A stretch of 49,740 nt of DNA from QQWI01 sp964522015 (GTDB taxonomy: Bacteria; Bacillota; Clostridia; Peptostreptococcales; Acidaminobacteraceae), in the NCBI GenBank assembly GCA_964522015.1, contig CAZFST010000032.1:1-49740 (forward strand). The letters run 5' to 3'. This document shows, one piece after another, positions 40,747-49,545 of the stretch. Position 1 is the stretch's first letter, and every line of letters starts with the position of its first letter. The position numbers and the translations under genes were made by a program. The notes under the pieces are model-generated. The model worked only from the letters and a program-made list of their open reading frames with translations, did not search any database and had not been told where the DNA came from.

Positions 40747-42070
40747 GAAAAATAAGGATTTATCTTTCAAACGTAAGATTCAAGTAATCGATGGTATACC
40801 TGTTGAAGTGATAACGACGCAAAAGTTCAAGACTATTACCATAGGACTTTTTTTTGAAAGACCCCTTGAAAGTTATCAAAATGCTTTAAATGCCCTAACC
40901 CTAAGAGTAATGGTCAAAGCTTGTTCCCAAAAGGATCCAATGGCCCTAAATCAACGCTTGCAAGAACTTTATGGTGCTTATCTACAGGCGGACACTTTTA
41001 AATATGGGGATCAACAATCCCTACAGTTCAAACTCACAGTGGTAGCTGACGACCATGTCAGTGAACCTATTTTTGATCAAGGAATGGATTTGCTTTACAG
41101 TTTAATTCAGACTCCAGTCAGCGAGTTTTCTGGCTTTGAGTATCTGGTTGCACTGGAAAAGAAGCAACTGATAGCTGATATTGCAGCCCGTAAAAATGAT
41201 AAAACAGCTTATGCTTTTGATCTTCTGATTGAAGGGATATATAAAGATCATCCATACAGTTTGTCCCCCAGTGGGGATGCTGCTGTGATAATGACCCTAA
41301 CCCCAGAAGACGTGCGACTTCAAATTGAAACTGTTTTTCAGCAGGTACCCCATAAATTAATGGTACTAGGAGATATTGAACCTGAGGTGGTAGTGACAGC
41401 CCTCAAGAGGCAAAATATGAAGGTTGTCGGGAAAAATCGTCAGACTAAATTTGTTAAGAATAATAGGCTAGCCGATCAAATGGTGACGAAAGAAGAAAAT
41501 GGGCAACTTGAGGTAATGAATTGGCGCCAAAATGACAAACTTACGCAATCCAAGCTCAATATGGCCTATGGTATATCAGAATCCCTTGATGTGAAAGGGT
41601 ATTATGCCATGATGCTACTTTGCTATTTATTAGGTGGTGGTGGTGGCTCAATTTTATTCGATGATATTCGTGAAAAACAAAGCCTATGCTATTACATTCA
41701 CTGTAGAATGGATAAGTTTATGAAAACTTTAACGGTTATGTCTGGTGTTCAAGTCACGAAGATTGAACAGGTTGTAGCATCTGTAGAAGCACACATGTCA
41801 CGGCTTAAAAATGAGCTGGTGGAAACACTGCAACTAGAAAGAGCAAAAAAAATGCTATTGGGTAGTTATCGTGGCTTAGGGGATTCCCCTTCAAGTTATT
41901 TGAATTTTATTCATTCTCAAGAGCTAGTTGATTTGCCAGTAGAATTAGATGTGATTTCTACCATGATAGCTGCAGTGGATTGTGAAGAAATTAGAAATGC
42001 TGCTAAAAAAATTGTGCCAGTGGGAATATTCGCTTTAATACCGGAAAGTGCAGGTGGGCTAGATGATTGA
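40745..42070 (+). CDS. M16-family protein without HxxEH (YmfF-like)
   Basis: The 441-aa protein has the M16 (insulinase) fold but no HxxEH zinc motif at the expected place near residue 55 (LRVMVKACSQKDPMALNQRL instead). It is the inactive half of the YmfF/YmfH type pair, analogous to processing-protease alpha subunits. The C-terminal half has LCYLLGGGGGSILFDDIREK, typical for this subunit (R/Y pair region LCYYIHCRMD). Start at ATG 40745 with AAAGGTGAG. It overlaps the active subunit gene by 8 bp, so they are probably co-translated. The peptide substrate is unknown. Confidence 0.85.
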   Translation: MKNKDLSFKRKIQVIDGIPVEVITTQKFKTITIGLFFERPLESYQNALNALTLRVMVKACSQKDPMALNQRLQELYGAYLQADTFKYGDQQSLQFKLTVVADDHVSEPIFDQGMDLLYSLIQTPVSEFSGFEYLVALEKKQLIADIAARKNDKTAYAFDLLIEGIYKDHPYSLSPSGDAAVIMTLTPEDVRLQIETVFQQVPHKLMVLGDIEPEVVVTALKRQNMKVVGKNRQTKFVKNNRLADQMVTKEENGQLEVMNWRQNDKLTQSKLNMAYGISESLDVKGYYAMMLLCYLLGGGGGSILFDDIREKQSLCYYIHCRMDKFMKTLTVMSGVQVTKIEQVVASVEAHMSRLKNELVETLQLERAKKMLLGSYRGLGDSPSSYLNFIHSQELVDLPVELDVISTMIAAVDCEEIRNAAKKIVPVGIFALIPESAGGLDD

Positions 42071-43364
42071 GAAATATTCCAATGCTCATTTTCACGAAGA
42101 ATTATTCTTTAAGAGAGCCGCATCAGGACTAGATATGTATATCGTCCCTAAAAAAGGATTCTCAAAAACTTTTGTTTATTTTGCAGTGTCCTATGGTGGC
42201 ATGGATAGTCATTTTATATTGGACGGGCGTAATGTCAAGGTGCCTGGTGGGGTTGCACATTTTCTTGAGCACAAACTTTTTGAAAGCAAAGATAGTAGTT
42301 TATTTGCTGCATTTAACCAACGAGGTGCCAATGTCAACGCATTTACCAACGGAAACTCTACGGTTTATCATTTCTCGTGTACAGAGATGGTAGAAGAAAA
42401 CATACAGGCCTTAATGTCATTTGTGCAAAAATTTACAATCACTGAATCTGAAGTTGAAAAAGAACGGGGGATCATATCAGAAGAAATTGCCATGTATGAA
42501 GACCAACCCGATTGGCAAATCTATCAGCAAGTCCTAAAAAGTATTTTTCACTCCCATCCAATCAGACAGAGCATCGCTGGGAATAAAGAGGATATTCAGC
42601 GGATTCAGTTAAGCGATCTTGAAAAGTGTTATCATGGGTTTTACACCCCTCATAATTGTTTTGTGTTGGTCGTTGGCGACGTTTCTCCTCCTGAAACTTT
42701 TCAGGTAATAGAACGTGCGCAGCACCCTGATTTCATGAATCGCACTTTTTTGGTGGAAGCCATTGACTCAAACGAACCCAGACATGTTGCAAAGGAACGT
42801 ACTGAAATTGTTTTTCCAGCATCCAATGGTAAAACGCTGATTGGTTTTAAAGAAAAGCCGATGACGCTTAAAGGAAAGGCGCTCTATCGTCATGTACTTG
42901 TGAGTCAATTGATGAATGATATGTTCTTTGGACGGGCATCTTTGCTCTATAATCGTTTATATCAAATGGGTCTAGTGAATCGAACTTTTGGCGTTGATTA
43001 TTTGTATGATAAAAGTTATGGTTTTACGTTAGTTGGTGGGGACGAGATGGATCCGGACGGGGTTATGGGCGTGGTTAAGGCATATGCCTGCGAGTTAGAG
43101 TCTGGCGTTTTACAGATTGATGAGGCTTTAGAAGCGCAATTTGTGAGGCTTAAAAAGAAGACTTTGGGCAGATACCTGATGTCCTTTAATAGTCTTGAGT
43201 TTATTGGACACCAATACGTAACCCACATTTTGAAGGGGATTAACCCCATGGATTCTATTGATTTGATGGGGACCATTGAAATTGAAGATGTCATCAGGCG
43301 GTTTTTGAGTCACATTGTTCATAATACACCGGCTATTGTTACGTTAAAAGCGCCTTTGGAGTGA
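42063..43364 (+). CDS. M16-family zinc protease (YmfH-like)
   Basis: The 433-aa active partner has the inverted zinc motif HFLEH (VPGGVAHFLEHKLFE), followed by the downstream Glu in EVEKERGIISEEIAMYEDQP (20 residues). The YmfF/YmfH family in Firmicutes is cytoplasmic and linked with peptide processing or turnover. It is translationally linked to the upstream gene by an 8-bp overlap. A tandem duplication of the gene end begins at its last codons. Confidence 0.9.
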   Translation: MIEKYSNAHFHEELFFKRAASGLDMYIVPKKGFSKTFVYFAVSYGGMDSHFILDGRNVKVPGGVAHFLEHKLFESKDSSLFAAFNQRGANVNAFTNGNSTVYHFSCTEMVEENIQALMSFVQKFTITESEVEKERGIISEEIAMYEDQPDWQIYQQVLKSIFHSHPIRQSIAGNKEDIQRIQLSDLEKCYHGFYTPHNCFVLVVGDVSPPETFQVIERAQHPDFMNRTFLVEAIDSNEPRHVAKERTEIVFPASNGKTLIGFKEKPMTLKGKALYRHVLVSQLMNDMFFGRASLLYNRLYQMGLVNRTFGVDYLYDKSYGFTLVGGDEMDPDGVMGVVKAYACELESGVLQIDEALEAQFVRLKKKTLGRYLMSFNSLEFIGHQYVTHILKGINPMDSIDLMGTIEIEDVIRRFLSHIVHNTPAIVTLKAPLE

Positions 43365-43418
43365 TATTAAAACCATCTGGAGTGCTATTGAAAACCATCT
43401 GGAGTGATATTGTAATTG
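43358..43418 (+). repeat. Tandem duplication of the M16 gene end
   Basis: GGAGTG(A/C)TATT(G)AAAACCATCT units begin at 43358, 43379 and 43401 (21 and 22 bp, then partial). The first contains the stop codon of the M16 gene, so the copies lie in the 3' untranslated part and do not change the protein. Confidence 0.85.
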
Positions 43419-43431
43419 ATGTCGAAAAGTC

Positions 43432-43460
43432 TTGCCAAGTTTTGAGAGATTCGTTAAACT
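43432..43460 (+). promoter_or_regulatory. Candidate promoter of lgt
   Basis: TTGCCA (43432-43437), 17-bp spacer, TAAACT (43455-43460). Confidence 0.4.
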
Positions 43461-43487
43461 GGTATTAGACTAGAAAGAGGTGTTTAG

Positions 43488-44234
43488 ATGAATCCAGTGG
43501 CTTTTAGTGTTTTTGGTATAGATGTACGTTGGTATGGCATTTTGATGGCAACGGCCATGATTGTTGGTGTTTTTTTGGCCATAAGAAGGGCTTCGAAACA
43601 TAATATTTCAGAAAATGTGATGATAGATTTATCACTGGTTGTCTTGCCTGCCGCCATTGTTGGTGCAAGGCTTTACTATGTTGCTTTTGAGTGGTCTAAT
43701 TACGCTGGTGATTGGATGCGAATTATCAATGTACGAGAAGGTGGCTTGGCAATTCATGGTGGTGTTTTAGGGGCGCTGATAGCAGGATTGATTTATACCC
43801 ACTATAAAAAATTGCCTTCTTGGACTCTAGCGGATATTGCAGCACCTAGTGTTATTTTAGGACAAGCCATTGGCAGGTGGGGAAATTTTGTGAATCAAGA
43901 AGCCCATGGCGGTCCCACAGACTTGCCTTGGGGCATCATGGTAGATGGTGTGAAGGTACATCCTACCTTCTTGTATGAGTCAATTTGGAATCTAATTGTA
44001 TTTGGATTGTTGTTAACATTTGAAAAGAAGAAAGCCTTTGAAGGTGAGTTAATGTGTTGGTATGCTGTCCTGTATTCTTTTGGTCGGTTTTGGATTGAAG
44101 GACTTAGAACAGACAGTCTAATGATAGGCCCTCTTCGGACTGCGCAACTGGCTTCTTTAGCGTTAATAGTGGCTTGTAGCGCTATTATTGTGATGGGCAG
44201 ACAAAAATCAAAAAAGAGGAAAATGTTTTCTTGA
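43488..44234 (+). CDS. lgt: Lgt, prolipoprotein diacylglyceryl transferase
   Basis: The 248-aa polytopic membrane enzyme adds diacylglycerol to the lipobox Cys of preprolipoproteins, such as MetQ and the MBL lipoprotein in this window. Signatures are VRWYGILMATAM, REGGLAIHGGVLGALIAG and the Lgt motif GRWGNFVNQEAHGG, then HPTFLYESIWN and SFGRFWIEGLRTDS. AAAGAGGTG precedes ATG. Its stop codon overlaps the -35 box (TTGACA) of the PTS antiterminator promoter. Confidence 0.96.
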   Translation: MNPVAFSVFGIDVRWYGILMATAMIVGVFLAIRRASKHNISENVMIDLSLVVLPAAIVGARLYYVAFEWSNYAGDWMRIINVREGGLAIHGGVLGALIAGLIYTHYKKLPSWTLADIAAPSVILGQAIGRWGNFVNQEAHGGPTDLPWGIMVDGVKVHPTFLYESIWNLIVFGLLLTFEKKKAFEGELMCWYAVLYSFGRFWIEGLRTDSLMIGPLRTAQLASLALIVACSAIIVMGRQKSKKRKMFS

Positions 44235-44260
44235 CAAAAGTATTAAGGTTTTGATATAGT
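44231..44260 (+). promoter_or_regulatory. Promoter of PTS antiterminator gene
   Basis: TTGACA (44231-44236), 18-bp spacer, and TATAGT (44255-44260) with an extended TGA before it. Confidence 0.8.
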
Positions 44261-44270
44261 TATCACATAT

Positions 44271-44336
44271 AAGGTGTGTTACTGATTAGCAGGCATAAAC
44301 CTATTGGGCGAAAGCTCGGTATGTTTATGCTTTTTG
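44271..44336 (+). promoter_or_regulatory. RAT antiterminator and overlapping terminator 1
   Basis: GGTGTGTTACTGATT followed by GCAGGCATAAACC matches the RNA antiterminator (RAT) target of LicT/GlcT-type proteins. It overlaps the 5' arm of an intrinsic terminator: GCATAAAC... pairs with ...GTTTATGC (44323-44330), then TTTTT. Binding of the antiterminator protein would block the terminator and allow its own gene and the PTS genes to be read. Confidence 0.9.
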
Positions 44337-44361
44337 TTTTCTCAATTGGAGGCGACTCGCT

Positions 44362-45198
44362 GTGCAGGTAATCGTGCTAAAGGTTATGAATAATAATGTC
44401 TTATTAGGTCGGGATGTTCGTCGCCAAAAGGAGTGTATGCTCATTGGTAAAGGACTTGGCTTTGGTCGTAAGACAGATGAGTGTGTTGATTTTGACCCAA
44501 ATCAGATTGAACGGATTTACTACGCTCAAGATGAAAATGAGTTAGATACCTATCTAACGAGACTGAGTCATGTTGATAAAGCCATTATCGGTGTCTGTGA
44601 AGAATTAATTGCAGATGCAGAAACCAAGCTAGGAAAACTGAGTCATCAGCTACATATCGTTTTAATCGATCACGTGGCATTTGCAATTGATCGGGTTAAA
44701 AGTGGGTTGGTGATTGATAATCCGTTTCTGTTTGAAATACAGGCATTATACCCTAACGAATACGCTTGTGGTCAAATTGCAATAGAGCGTATAAATCGGG
44801 AATTTGAAGTGTATCTGCCACAGGATGAGGCTGGATTTATTGCACTACACCTTTATGCGGCTACTCAAAATACAGAAGTTAAAGATGCGGTCAAACAGAC
44901 ACGTATGCTCACAGAAATCATGCAATATATTGAAAAAATAATGGGTATGTCACTCTCCAAACAAGAATTTGCGTATATCCGGTTATTGAATCACTTGAGA
45001 AGCGCCATTGATCGATACAAACGCGGGCTGGTTAGTCAAAACCCTCTTCTTTCAAGTATCAAGCACGAAATGATTACTTCATATAAGCTGGCCAGTCAGG
45101 TCAGTCAGTTTTTAAAGCAAGAATATGGCATGGATTTTGAACCCTCGGAAATTGGTTACCTTGCCATACACATTGAACGCATACGGACAATTTCTTAG
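44362..45198 (+). CDS. BglG/LicT-family PTS-regulated antiterminator
   Basis: The 278-aa protein has an RNA-binding CAT domain (about 1-56; MQVIVLKVMNNNVLLG, CMLIGKGLGFG) and two PTS regulatory domains (PRD1 about 65-165, PRD2 170-278) with conserved His in LIDHVAFAIDR, FIALHLYAA, LLNHLRSAIDR and IGYLAIHIERI. Phosphorylation by HPr or EII on these His residues would set activity. The start is GTG 44362, nine bases after TTGGAGG. By position it is the GlcT-like regulator of the EIICB gene that follows. Confidence 0.94.
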   Translation: MQVIVLKVMNNNVLLGRDVRRQKECMLIGKGLGFGRKTDECVDFDPNQIERIYYAQDENELDTYLTRLSHVDKAIIGVCEELIADAETKLGKLSHQLHIVLIDHVAFAIDRVKSGLVIDNPFLFEIQALYPNEYACGQIAIERINREFEVYLPQDEAGFIALHLYAATQNTEVKDAVKQTRMLTEIMQYIEKIMGMSLSKQEFAYIRLLNHLRSAIDRYKRGLVSQNPLLSSIKHEMITSYKLASQVSQFLKQEYGMDFEPSEIGYLAIHIERIRTIS

Positions 45199-45228
45199 GA
45201 GTATGCCACAAAAATAACGGACTTCTTA

Positions 45229-45290
45229 CGTGTCACTGTTTAATCAGGCATGAGTGAGAGCGCAATAGCGCTTTTGCCCATGCCTTTTTT
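45229..45290 (+). promoter_or_regulatory. RAT and terminator 2 before EIICB gene
   Basis: CGTGTCACTGTTTAATCAGGCAT aligns with RAT 1 (shared GTGT-ACTG-TTA-CAGGCAT positions). It overlaps a terminator: AGGCATGAGTGAGAGCGC pairs with GCGCTTTTGCCCATGCCT around AATA, then T-run. I see no separate strong promoter here, so it probably acts on read-through from the antiterminator gene. Confidence 0.8.
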
Positions 45291-45391
45291 AGTCTTAATG
45301 GAGTTCTCATTTGAGGTGGCAGGGCCCGTCACACTCAATGCGATAGATGATCTTTTTTAAAAATTTATGTAAACATAGGGGAGGCAAAACA

Positions 45392-46792
45392 ATGTCTAAA
45401 GTGTTTAACAGCTTACAAAAAGTAGGGCAGGCGCTGATGACACCAATCGCAGTCATGCCAATAGCGGCAATACTATTGCGATTAGGTGCAGGTGTTCCAG
45501 GTATAGAGGGTAAACTGGCTGAAATCATGTTAAAAGCTGGTGCTGGTGTATTTGATAATATGGCTTTGCTTTTTGCGATTGGTATTGCATACGGATTAGC
45601 CAAGAATAATAATGGTGCTGCGGCTTTGGCTGGTGCTGTTGGTTTTCTAGTTTCTAAAAATGTTTATCTTGTTATCAACCCTGACATTAATACTGGTGTA
45701 TTTGGCGGTATCATCATGGGTATCCTTGCAGGTGTCCTCTATAATAAGTACCACGATATTAAACTGCCTGACTACCTAGGATTCTTTGGTGGTAAGCGTT
45801 TTGTGCCAATCATCACATCACTGGTTGCCATCATCGTCGGTCTCGTATTTGGATTTGTTTGGCCCGTTGTTCAGGCAGGGTTAGATGGTTTTGGTAATGC
45901 AGTAGTGGCATCTGGCGGTCTAGGTCAGTTCCTATACGGTTTCTTGAATCGATTGTTGATTCCTGTAGGCCTACACCACGTCCTTAATTCAATCTTCTGG
46001 TTTACACATGGGTCTTTCACAGATGCAGCTGGAACAGTCATCAATGGTGACTTACTAAGGTTCCTTGCTGGTGACAAATCTGCCGGTGTCTTTATGGCTG
46101 GTTTCTTCCCGATCATGATGTTTGCTTTGCCTGCAGCGGGTCTTGCGTTTATTAAAACTGCTAAAAAAGAAAATCGCAAAGAAGTTGCTGGTATGATCAT
46201 TTCTATTGCATTAACATCATTCTTAACAGGTATTACAGAACCTCTAGAGTTTTCATTTATGTTCTTGGCTCCTGGTCTTTACTTCTTCCATGCCGTCATG
46301 ACTGGTTTGGCACTTGTCATCAGTAATGCCCTAGGAATTCTTCATGGTTTTGGTTTTTCTGCAGGACTGATCGACTATTTGATCAATATGAACCTTGCCA
46401 CAAAACCGTTACTGTTAATCCCAATCGGTTTGGTGTTTGGTGCAATTTACTATGTTGTCTTTGTCTTTGCGATTAATAAATTCGACCTTAAAACACCAGG
46501 TCGCACCGACGAATTTAGCGACAATTTAAGCGAAAAGATTGATCAAATGGGTGAAACAGGTGTGGTAGATGCCTATATTGCAGCACTTGGTGGTAAAGCT
46601 AACTTGAAATCAATTGATGCTTGTATCACTAGATTAAGACTGATTGTTGCTGACCAGTCATTGGTTAATGACCAAACTTTAAAACAACTGGGTGCAGCTG
46701 GTGTTATTAGACCCTCTAAAGAAGCTGTCCAAGTGATTGTTGGCCCCAAGGCTGAACAAATCTGCGAAGGTATCCGAAATAGAATGAACTAA
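45392..46792 (+). CDS. PTS EIICB, N-acetylglucosamine/glucose type
   Basis: The 466-aa PTS permease has an EIIC membrane domain (about 1-375; MTPIAVMPIAAILLRLGAG, ALLFAIGIAYGLAKNNNGAA, LLIPVGLHHVLNSIFWF, LTSFLTGITEPLEFSFMF) and a C-terminal EIIB domain with the phosphorylated Cys in DACITRLRLIV. It resembles NagE/PtsG. GlcNAc or glucose is the likely sugar. EIIA is not fused but encoded downstream. GGGGAGG sets the start at ATG 45392, in place of an earlier in-frame ATG that would add 15 residues without a ribosome site. Confidence 0.93.
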   Translation: MSKVFNSLQKVGQALMTPIAVMPIAAILLRLGAGVPGIEGKLAEIMLKAGAGVFDNMALLFAIGIAYGLAKNNNGAAALAGAVGFLVSKNVYLVINPDINTGVFGGIIMGILAGVLYNKYHDIKLPDYLGFFGGKRFVPIITSLVAIIVGLVFGFVWPVVQAGLDGFGNAVVASGGLGQFLYGFLNRLLIPVGLHHVLNSIFWFTHGSFTDAAGTVINGDLLRFLAGDKSAGVFMAGFFPIMMFALPAAGLAFIKTAKKENRKEVAGMIISIALTSFLTGITEPLEFSFMFLAPGLYFFHAVMTGLALVISNALGILHGFGFSAGLIDYLINMNLATKPLLLIPIGLVFGAIYYVVFVFAINKFDLKTPGRTDEFSDNLSEKIDQMGETGVVDAYIAALGGKANLKSIDACITRLRLIVADQSLVNDQTLKQLGAAGVIRPSKEAVQVIVGPKAEQICEGIRNRMN

Positions 46793-46818
46793 TTGCATAT
46801 TGGACTGATGCAGATATC

Positions 46819-46832
46819 TGGAAACGTTTGCT
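46819..46832 (+). promoter_or_regulatory. Candidate cre (CcpA) site
   Basis: TGGAAACGTTTGCT matches the cre consensus TGNAAACGTTTNCA at all but the last base. It lies between the EIICB and EIIA genes, 13 bp before a possible promoter (TTGCAC 46845-46850, 17 bp, TATGTT 46868-46873). Confidence 0.55.
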
Positions 46833-46968
46833 TAATAAACGCTGTTGCACTCATGGCGGGAATATTATATGTTATTTAAAGTAACATGTAGTGAGTTGCT
46901 CAAACACCGTGTTATTAACTACTTTAAGGGTATCTGTTATCATGTCTTATCAGGGAAGAGGTGTTAGT

Positions 46969-47430
46969 ATGATTGGTTTCTTTAAAAAAAAGAAGGAAGT
47001 TTTAAAATTTCCTGTTGAGTGTGAAAAAATTGACTTAGCTTTGGTGCCAGATGTTGTTTTCTCGCAAAAAATGCTTGGAGATGGTGTTGCGATTATACCT
47101 AAGGGGTCTATCATATGTGCACCTTGCGACTGTGAAGTGGTACAGATATTTCCTACGAATCATGCCATTGGTTTGGTGACGCCCTTAGGCCTTGAGCTGT
47201 TGATTCATATTGGTATTGATACCGTTGAGTTAAAAGGTGAAGGTTTTAAACGAATCGCATCCCCGGGAGATCATGTAAAAGAAGGGGATCCATTAGTCGA
47301 GGTGGATTTGACTCTTATAAAGAATGCCAAGAAAGCGATTGAGACGCCTATTGTTATCACTAATATGGAAAAAGTCCAGTCAATAGATGTTACTGATAAT
47401 GACATCTTAATGACAATCACTCTGAAATAA
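46969..47430 (+). CDS. PTS EIIA, glucose family
   Basis: The 153-aa protein matches EIIA-Glc: the phosphorylated His80 in LELLIHIGIDTVELKG, the partner His65 in PTNHAIGLV, and GDGVAIIPKG near the start. It passes phosphate from HPr to the EIIB domain of the upstream permease. The start ATG 46969 follows GAGGTG; an upstream in-frame extension has no such support. After the gene, a 21-bp tandem repeat precedes HPr. Confidence 0.93.
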   Translation: MIGFFKKKKEVLKFPVECEKIDLALVPDVVFSQKMLGDGVAIIPKGSIICAPCDCEVVQIFPTNHAIGLVTPLGLELLIHIGIDTVELKGEGFKRIASPGDHVKEGDPLVEVDLTLIKNAKKAIETPIVITNMEKVQSIDVTDNDILMTITLK

Positions 47431-47471
47431 ATTTCAGAGGTTCTGAAATAAATTTCAGAGGTTCTGAAATA
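47421..47471 (+). repeat. 21-bp tandem repeat with palindromes at EIIA gene end
   Basis: Two identical 21-bp units (47421-47441, 47442-47462) and a 9-bp partial third. Each unit holds the palindrome CTGAAATAAATTTCAG, and the first contains the stop codon of EIIA. In RNA, each unit can form a 7-bp hairpin. Confidence 0.9.
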
Positions 47472-47517
47472 ACACTTCAACTTTTGATGTGTGACTAATG
47501 TTATAAGGAGCTAACTA

Positions 47518-47775
47518 ATGATGAAAAAGGTAGTTATAACGAGCAAAATGGGTATTCATGCAAGACCAGCAAGTCAAATTATTGCATTAGCTCAGAAGCA
47601 TCAATGTGATATTTTTTTAATTAAAGATGGCCGCACATATAATGCACGAAGTATTATGAATATCTTAAGCATGGGGATGCGCCATGGTGAGGAAATTCAT
47701 ATCAGCGCTGAGGGTGTCGGTAGTGAAATCGCTATTGAAGAGATGGCGACATTAATCCTTAGTATCGAAAACTAA
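47518..47775 (+). CDS. ptsH: HPr, PTS phosphocarrier protein
   Basis: The 85-aa protein has the active-site His (MGIHARPAS, His14 in this numbering) and the regulatory Ser in ARSIMNILSMG (equivalent to Ser46). The Ser indicates control by HPr kinase, so it can act as CcpA corepressor, which fits the cre-like site upstream. AAGGAGC precedes ATG. It is the second last gene of the PTS unit. Confidence 0.97.
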   Translation: MMKKVVITSKMGIHARPASQIIALAQKHQCDIFLIKDGRTYNARSIMNILSMGMRHGEEIHISAEGVGSEIAIEEMATLILSIEN

Positions 47776-47818
47776 GGCTCTGATGGCGCCCAAGTGTCAA
47801 GGTCGCAGGAGGAAGAAA

Positions 47819-49531
47819 ATGAAGGGTTTAATCATCAGTAAAGGCATTGCAATTGGTAAAGCAGTCTATTTTGATAATGCTATGCCAGAAGTTAAAAAAA
47901 CAGTGGTATCTGATACCGTTGCAGAAGTTTTAAGATTAAAACAGACGTTTACAGACATGAAAGTTCTAATGAGTCAAAGACTAGAAGAGGCTCAGTGTAA
48001 GAATCAAAAAGAAAAGCGAGAAATTTTCGAAGCCCATTTGATGATTTTAGAGGATCCAGAGCTAAGTGATCAAATGTTCGATTTAATTGGTTCAGATAAT
48101 ATTAATGCGGAATATGCTGTTCAGGTGGTTTGCAATCAATTTGTTGAAATATTCCAAGCCATGGACAACGAATACCTTAAGCAACGAGCCAACGATATTA
48201 TGGATATTCGAGACCAATTGCTTAAAGTTTTAATGGGTATAGTGGATCACCGGGTTTATGAGCCTGGGACCATTGTGATGGCAAAGGATTTTAATCCTTC
48301 AGATATCCATTTAACAGAAGATTCAAATGTAACGGGTTTGATTGCTGAAATTGGGGCAGAAACCACACACTTTGCGATTTTAGCTAAGATCAGTGGCATA
48401 CCGACAGTACTTGCCATCGAAGGGTTACTGACAGTGGTAAAAGAAGGGGATATGTTGATTGTTGATGGGGATAAAGGAGAAATTGTCATTAATCCCGACC
48501 AAGAAACCATTAACGCCTACATCTTAAGACAAGAGAAGAATGCAGTGTTTGCACAGAAGGTCAGTATTTATAAAGAGCGCCAAACCGTAACAGCAGATGG
48601 CAAAAACTTTGGTGTATATGCCAATGTGGCCAACACAAAAGACTTAAAAGCTGCTAATGAGAATGGTGCAGAAGGTATCGGTCTCTTTAGAACAGAATTT
48701 GTTTATATGGATCGTACAAATGAACCTTCAGAAGCAGAGCAGTTCGAAATATACAAAGCGATGATTGAAGGTATGAATGGTAAGCCAACCGTCATTAGAA
48801 CCTTAGATGTTGGCGGAGATAAGGAATTAAGTTACCTTGGAATTCCTAAAGAAGATAATCCGTTTTTGGGTTTCAGAGCGGTACGTTATTGCTTGACCAA
48901 TATTCCTCTCTTTAAAACACAGATTAGAGCTTTATTACGTGCAAGTGTCTATGGAGATTTGCATGTAATGGTGCCAATGATCAGCAATTTAGAAGAGATT
49001 TTGGCCTTTAAAAAGATCTTTGCTGAAGTTGAAGTTGAATTGAAAGAGGCAAATATTCAATTTAGCCCATACAAGCTTGGTATCATGATTGAAGTGCCTT
49101 CAGCGGCAATTTTGTCGGATGTCCTGGCGGAATATGTAGACTTCTTCTCAATTGGTACCAATGATTTAATTCAATATACAATGGCTGCAGACCGAATGAA
49201 TAAAGGTGTTTCTTATCTATATTCTCCTTATATGCCTGCTCTTGTGCGATTATTGAATACGGTCATCACCAATGGCAATGCCAAGGGGATACATGTTGCA
49301 ATGTGCGGTGAATTGGCTTCAAATCCTCGGTTTATTCCACTATTGATAGGCATGGGACTCCACGAGTTTTCAATGAGTGCCAATCGGATTTTGGAAAGTC
49401 GTTACATCTTTACTAAGTTAAATGTGGCTCAGTGCCAAGCCTTGCGTGATGAAGTTTTGACGTATCATTCTGAAGCTCAGGTTAAAAATCGTCTAGAAGC
49501 GTTTTATTTAGAAAATTTATACGAAGCATAA
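47819..49531 (+). CDS. ptsI: PTS enzyme I
   Basis: The 570-aa phosphoenolpyruvate-protein phosphotransferase starts the PTS relay. The phosphorylated His184 is in ETTHFAILAKISGIPTV (the common form is TSHxAI). The PEP-binding barrel has GIGLFRTEFVYMDR, VIRTLDVGGDKEL and FFSIGTNDLIQYTMAADRMN (20 residues). AGGAGG sets the start at ATG 47819 rather than the open frame 36 bases earlier. It is coupled with ptsH, 44 bp upstream, and ends at a strong terminator. Confidence 0.97.
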   Translation: MKGLIISKGIAIGKAVYFDNAMPEVKKTVVSDTVAEVLRLKQTFTDMKVLMSQRLEEAQCKNQKEKREIFEAHLMILEDPELSDQMFDLIGSDNINAEYAVQVVCNQFVEIFQAMDNEYLKQRANDIMDIRDQLLKVLMGIVDHRVYEPGTIVMAKDFNPSDIHLTEDSNVTGLIAEIGAETTHFAILAKISGIPTVLAIEGLLTVVKEGDMLIVDGDKGEIVINPDQETINAYILRQEKNAVFAQKVSIYKERQTVTADGKNFGVYANVANTKDLKAANENGAEGIGLFRTEFVYMDRTNEPSEAEQFEIYKAMIEGMNGKPTVIRTLDVGGDKELSYLGIPKEDNPFLGFRAVRYCLTNIPLFKTQIRALLRASVYGDLHVMVPMISNLEEILAFKKIFAEVEVELKEANIQFSPYKLGIMIEVPSAAILSDVLAEYVDFFSIGTNDLIQYTMAADRMNKGVSYLYSPYMPALVRLLNTVITNGNAKGIHVAMCGELASNPRFIPLLIGMGLHEFSMSANRILESRYIFTKLNVAQCQALRDEVLTYHSEAQVKNRLEAFYLENLYEA

Positions 49532-49545
49532 GGATTATCAATCAA

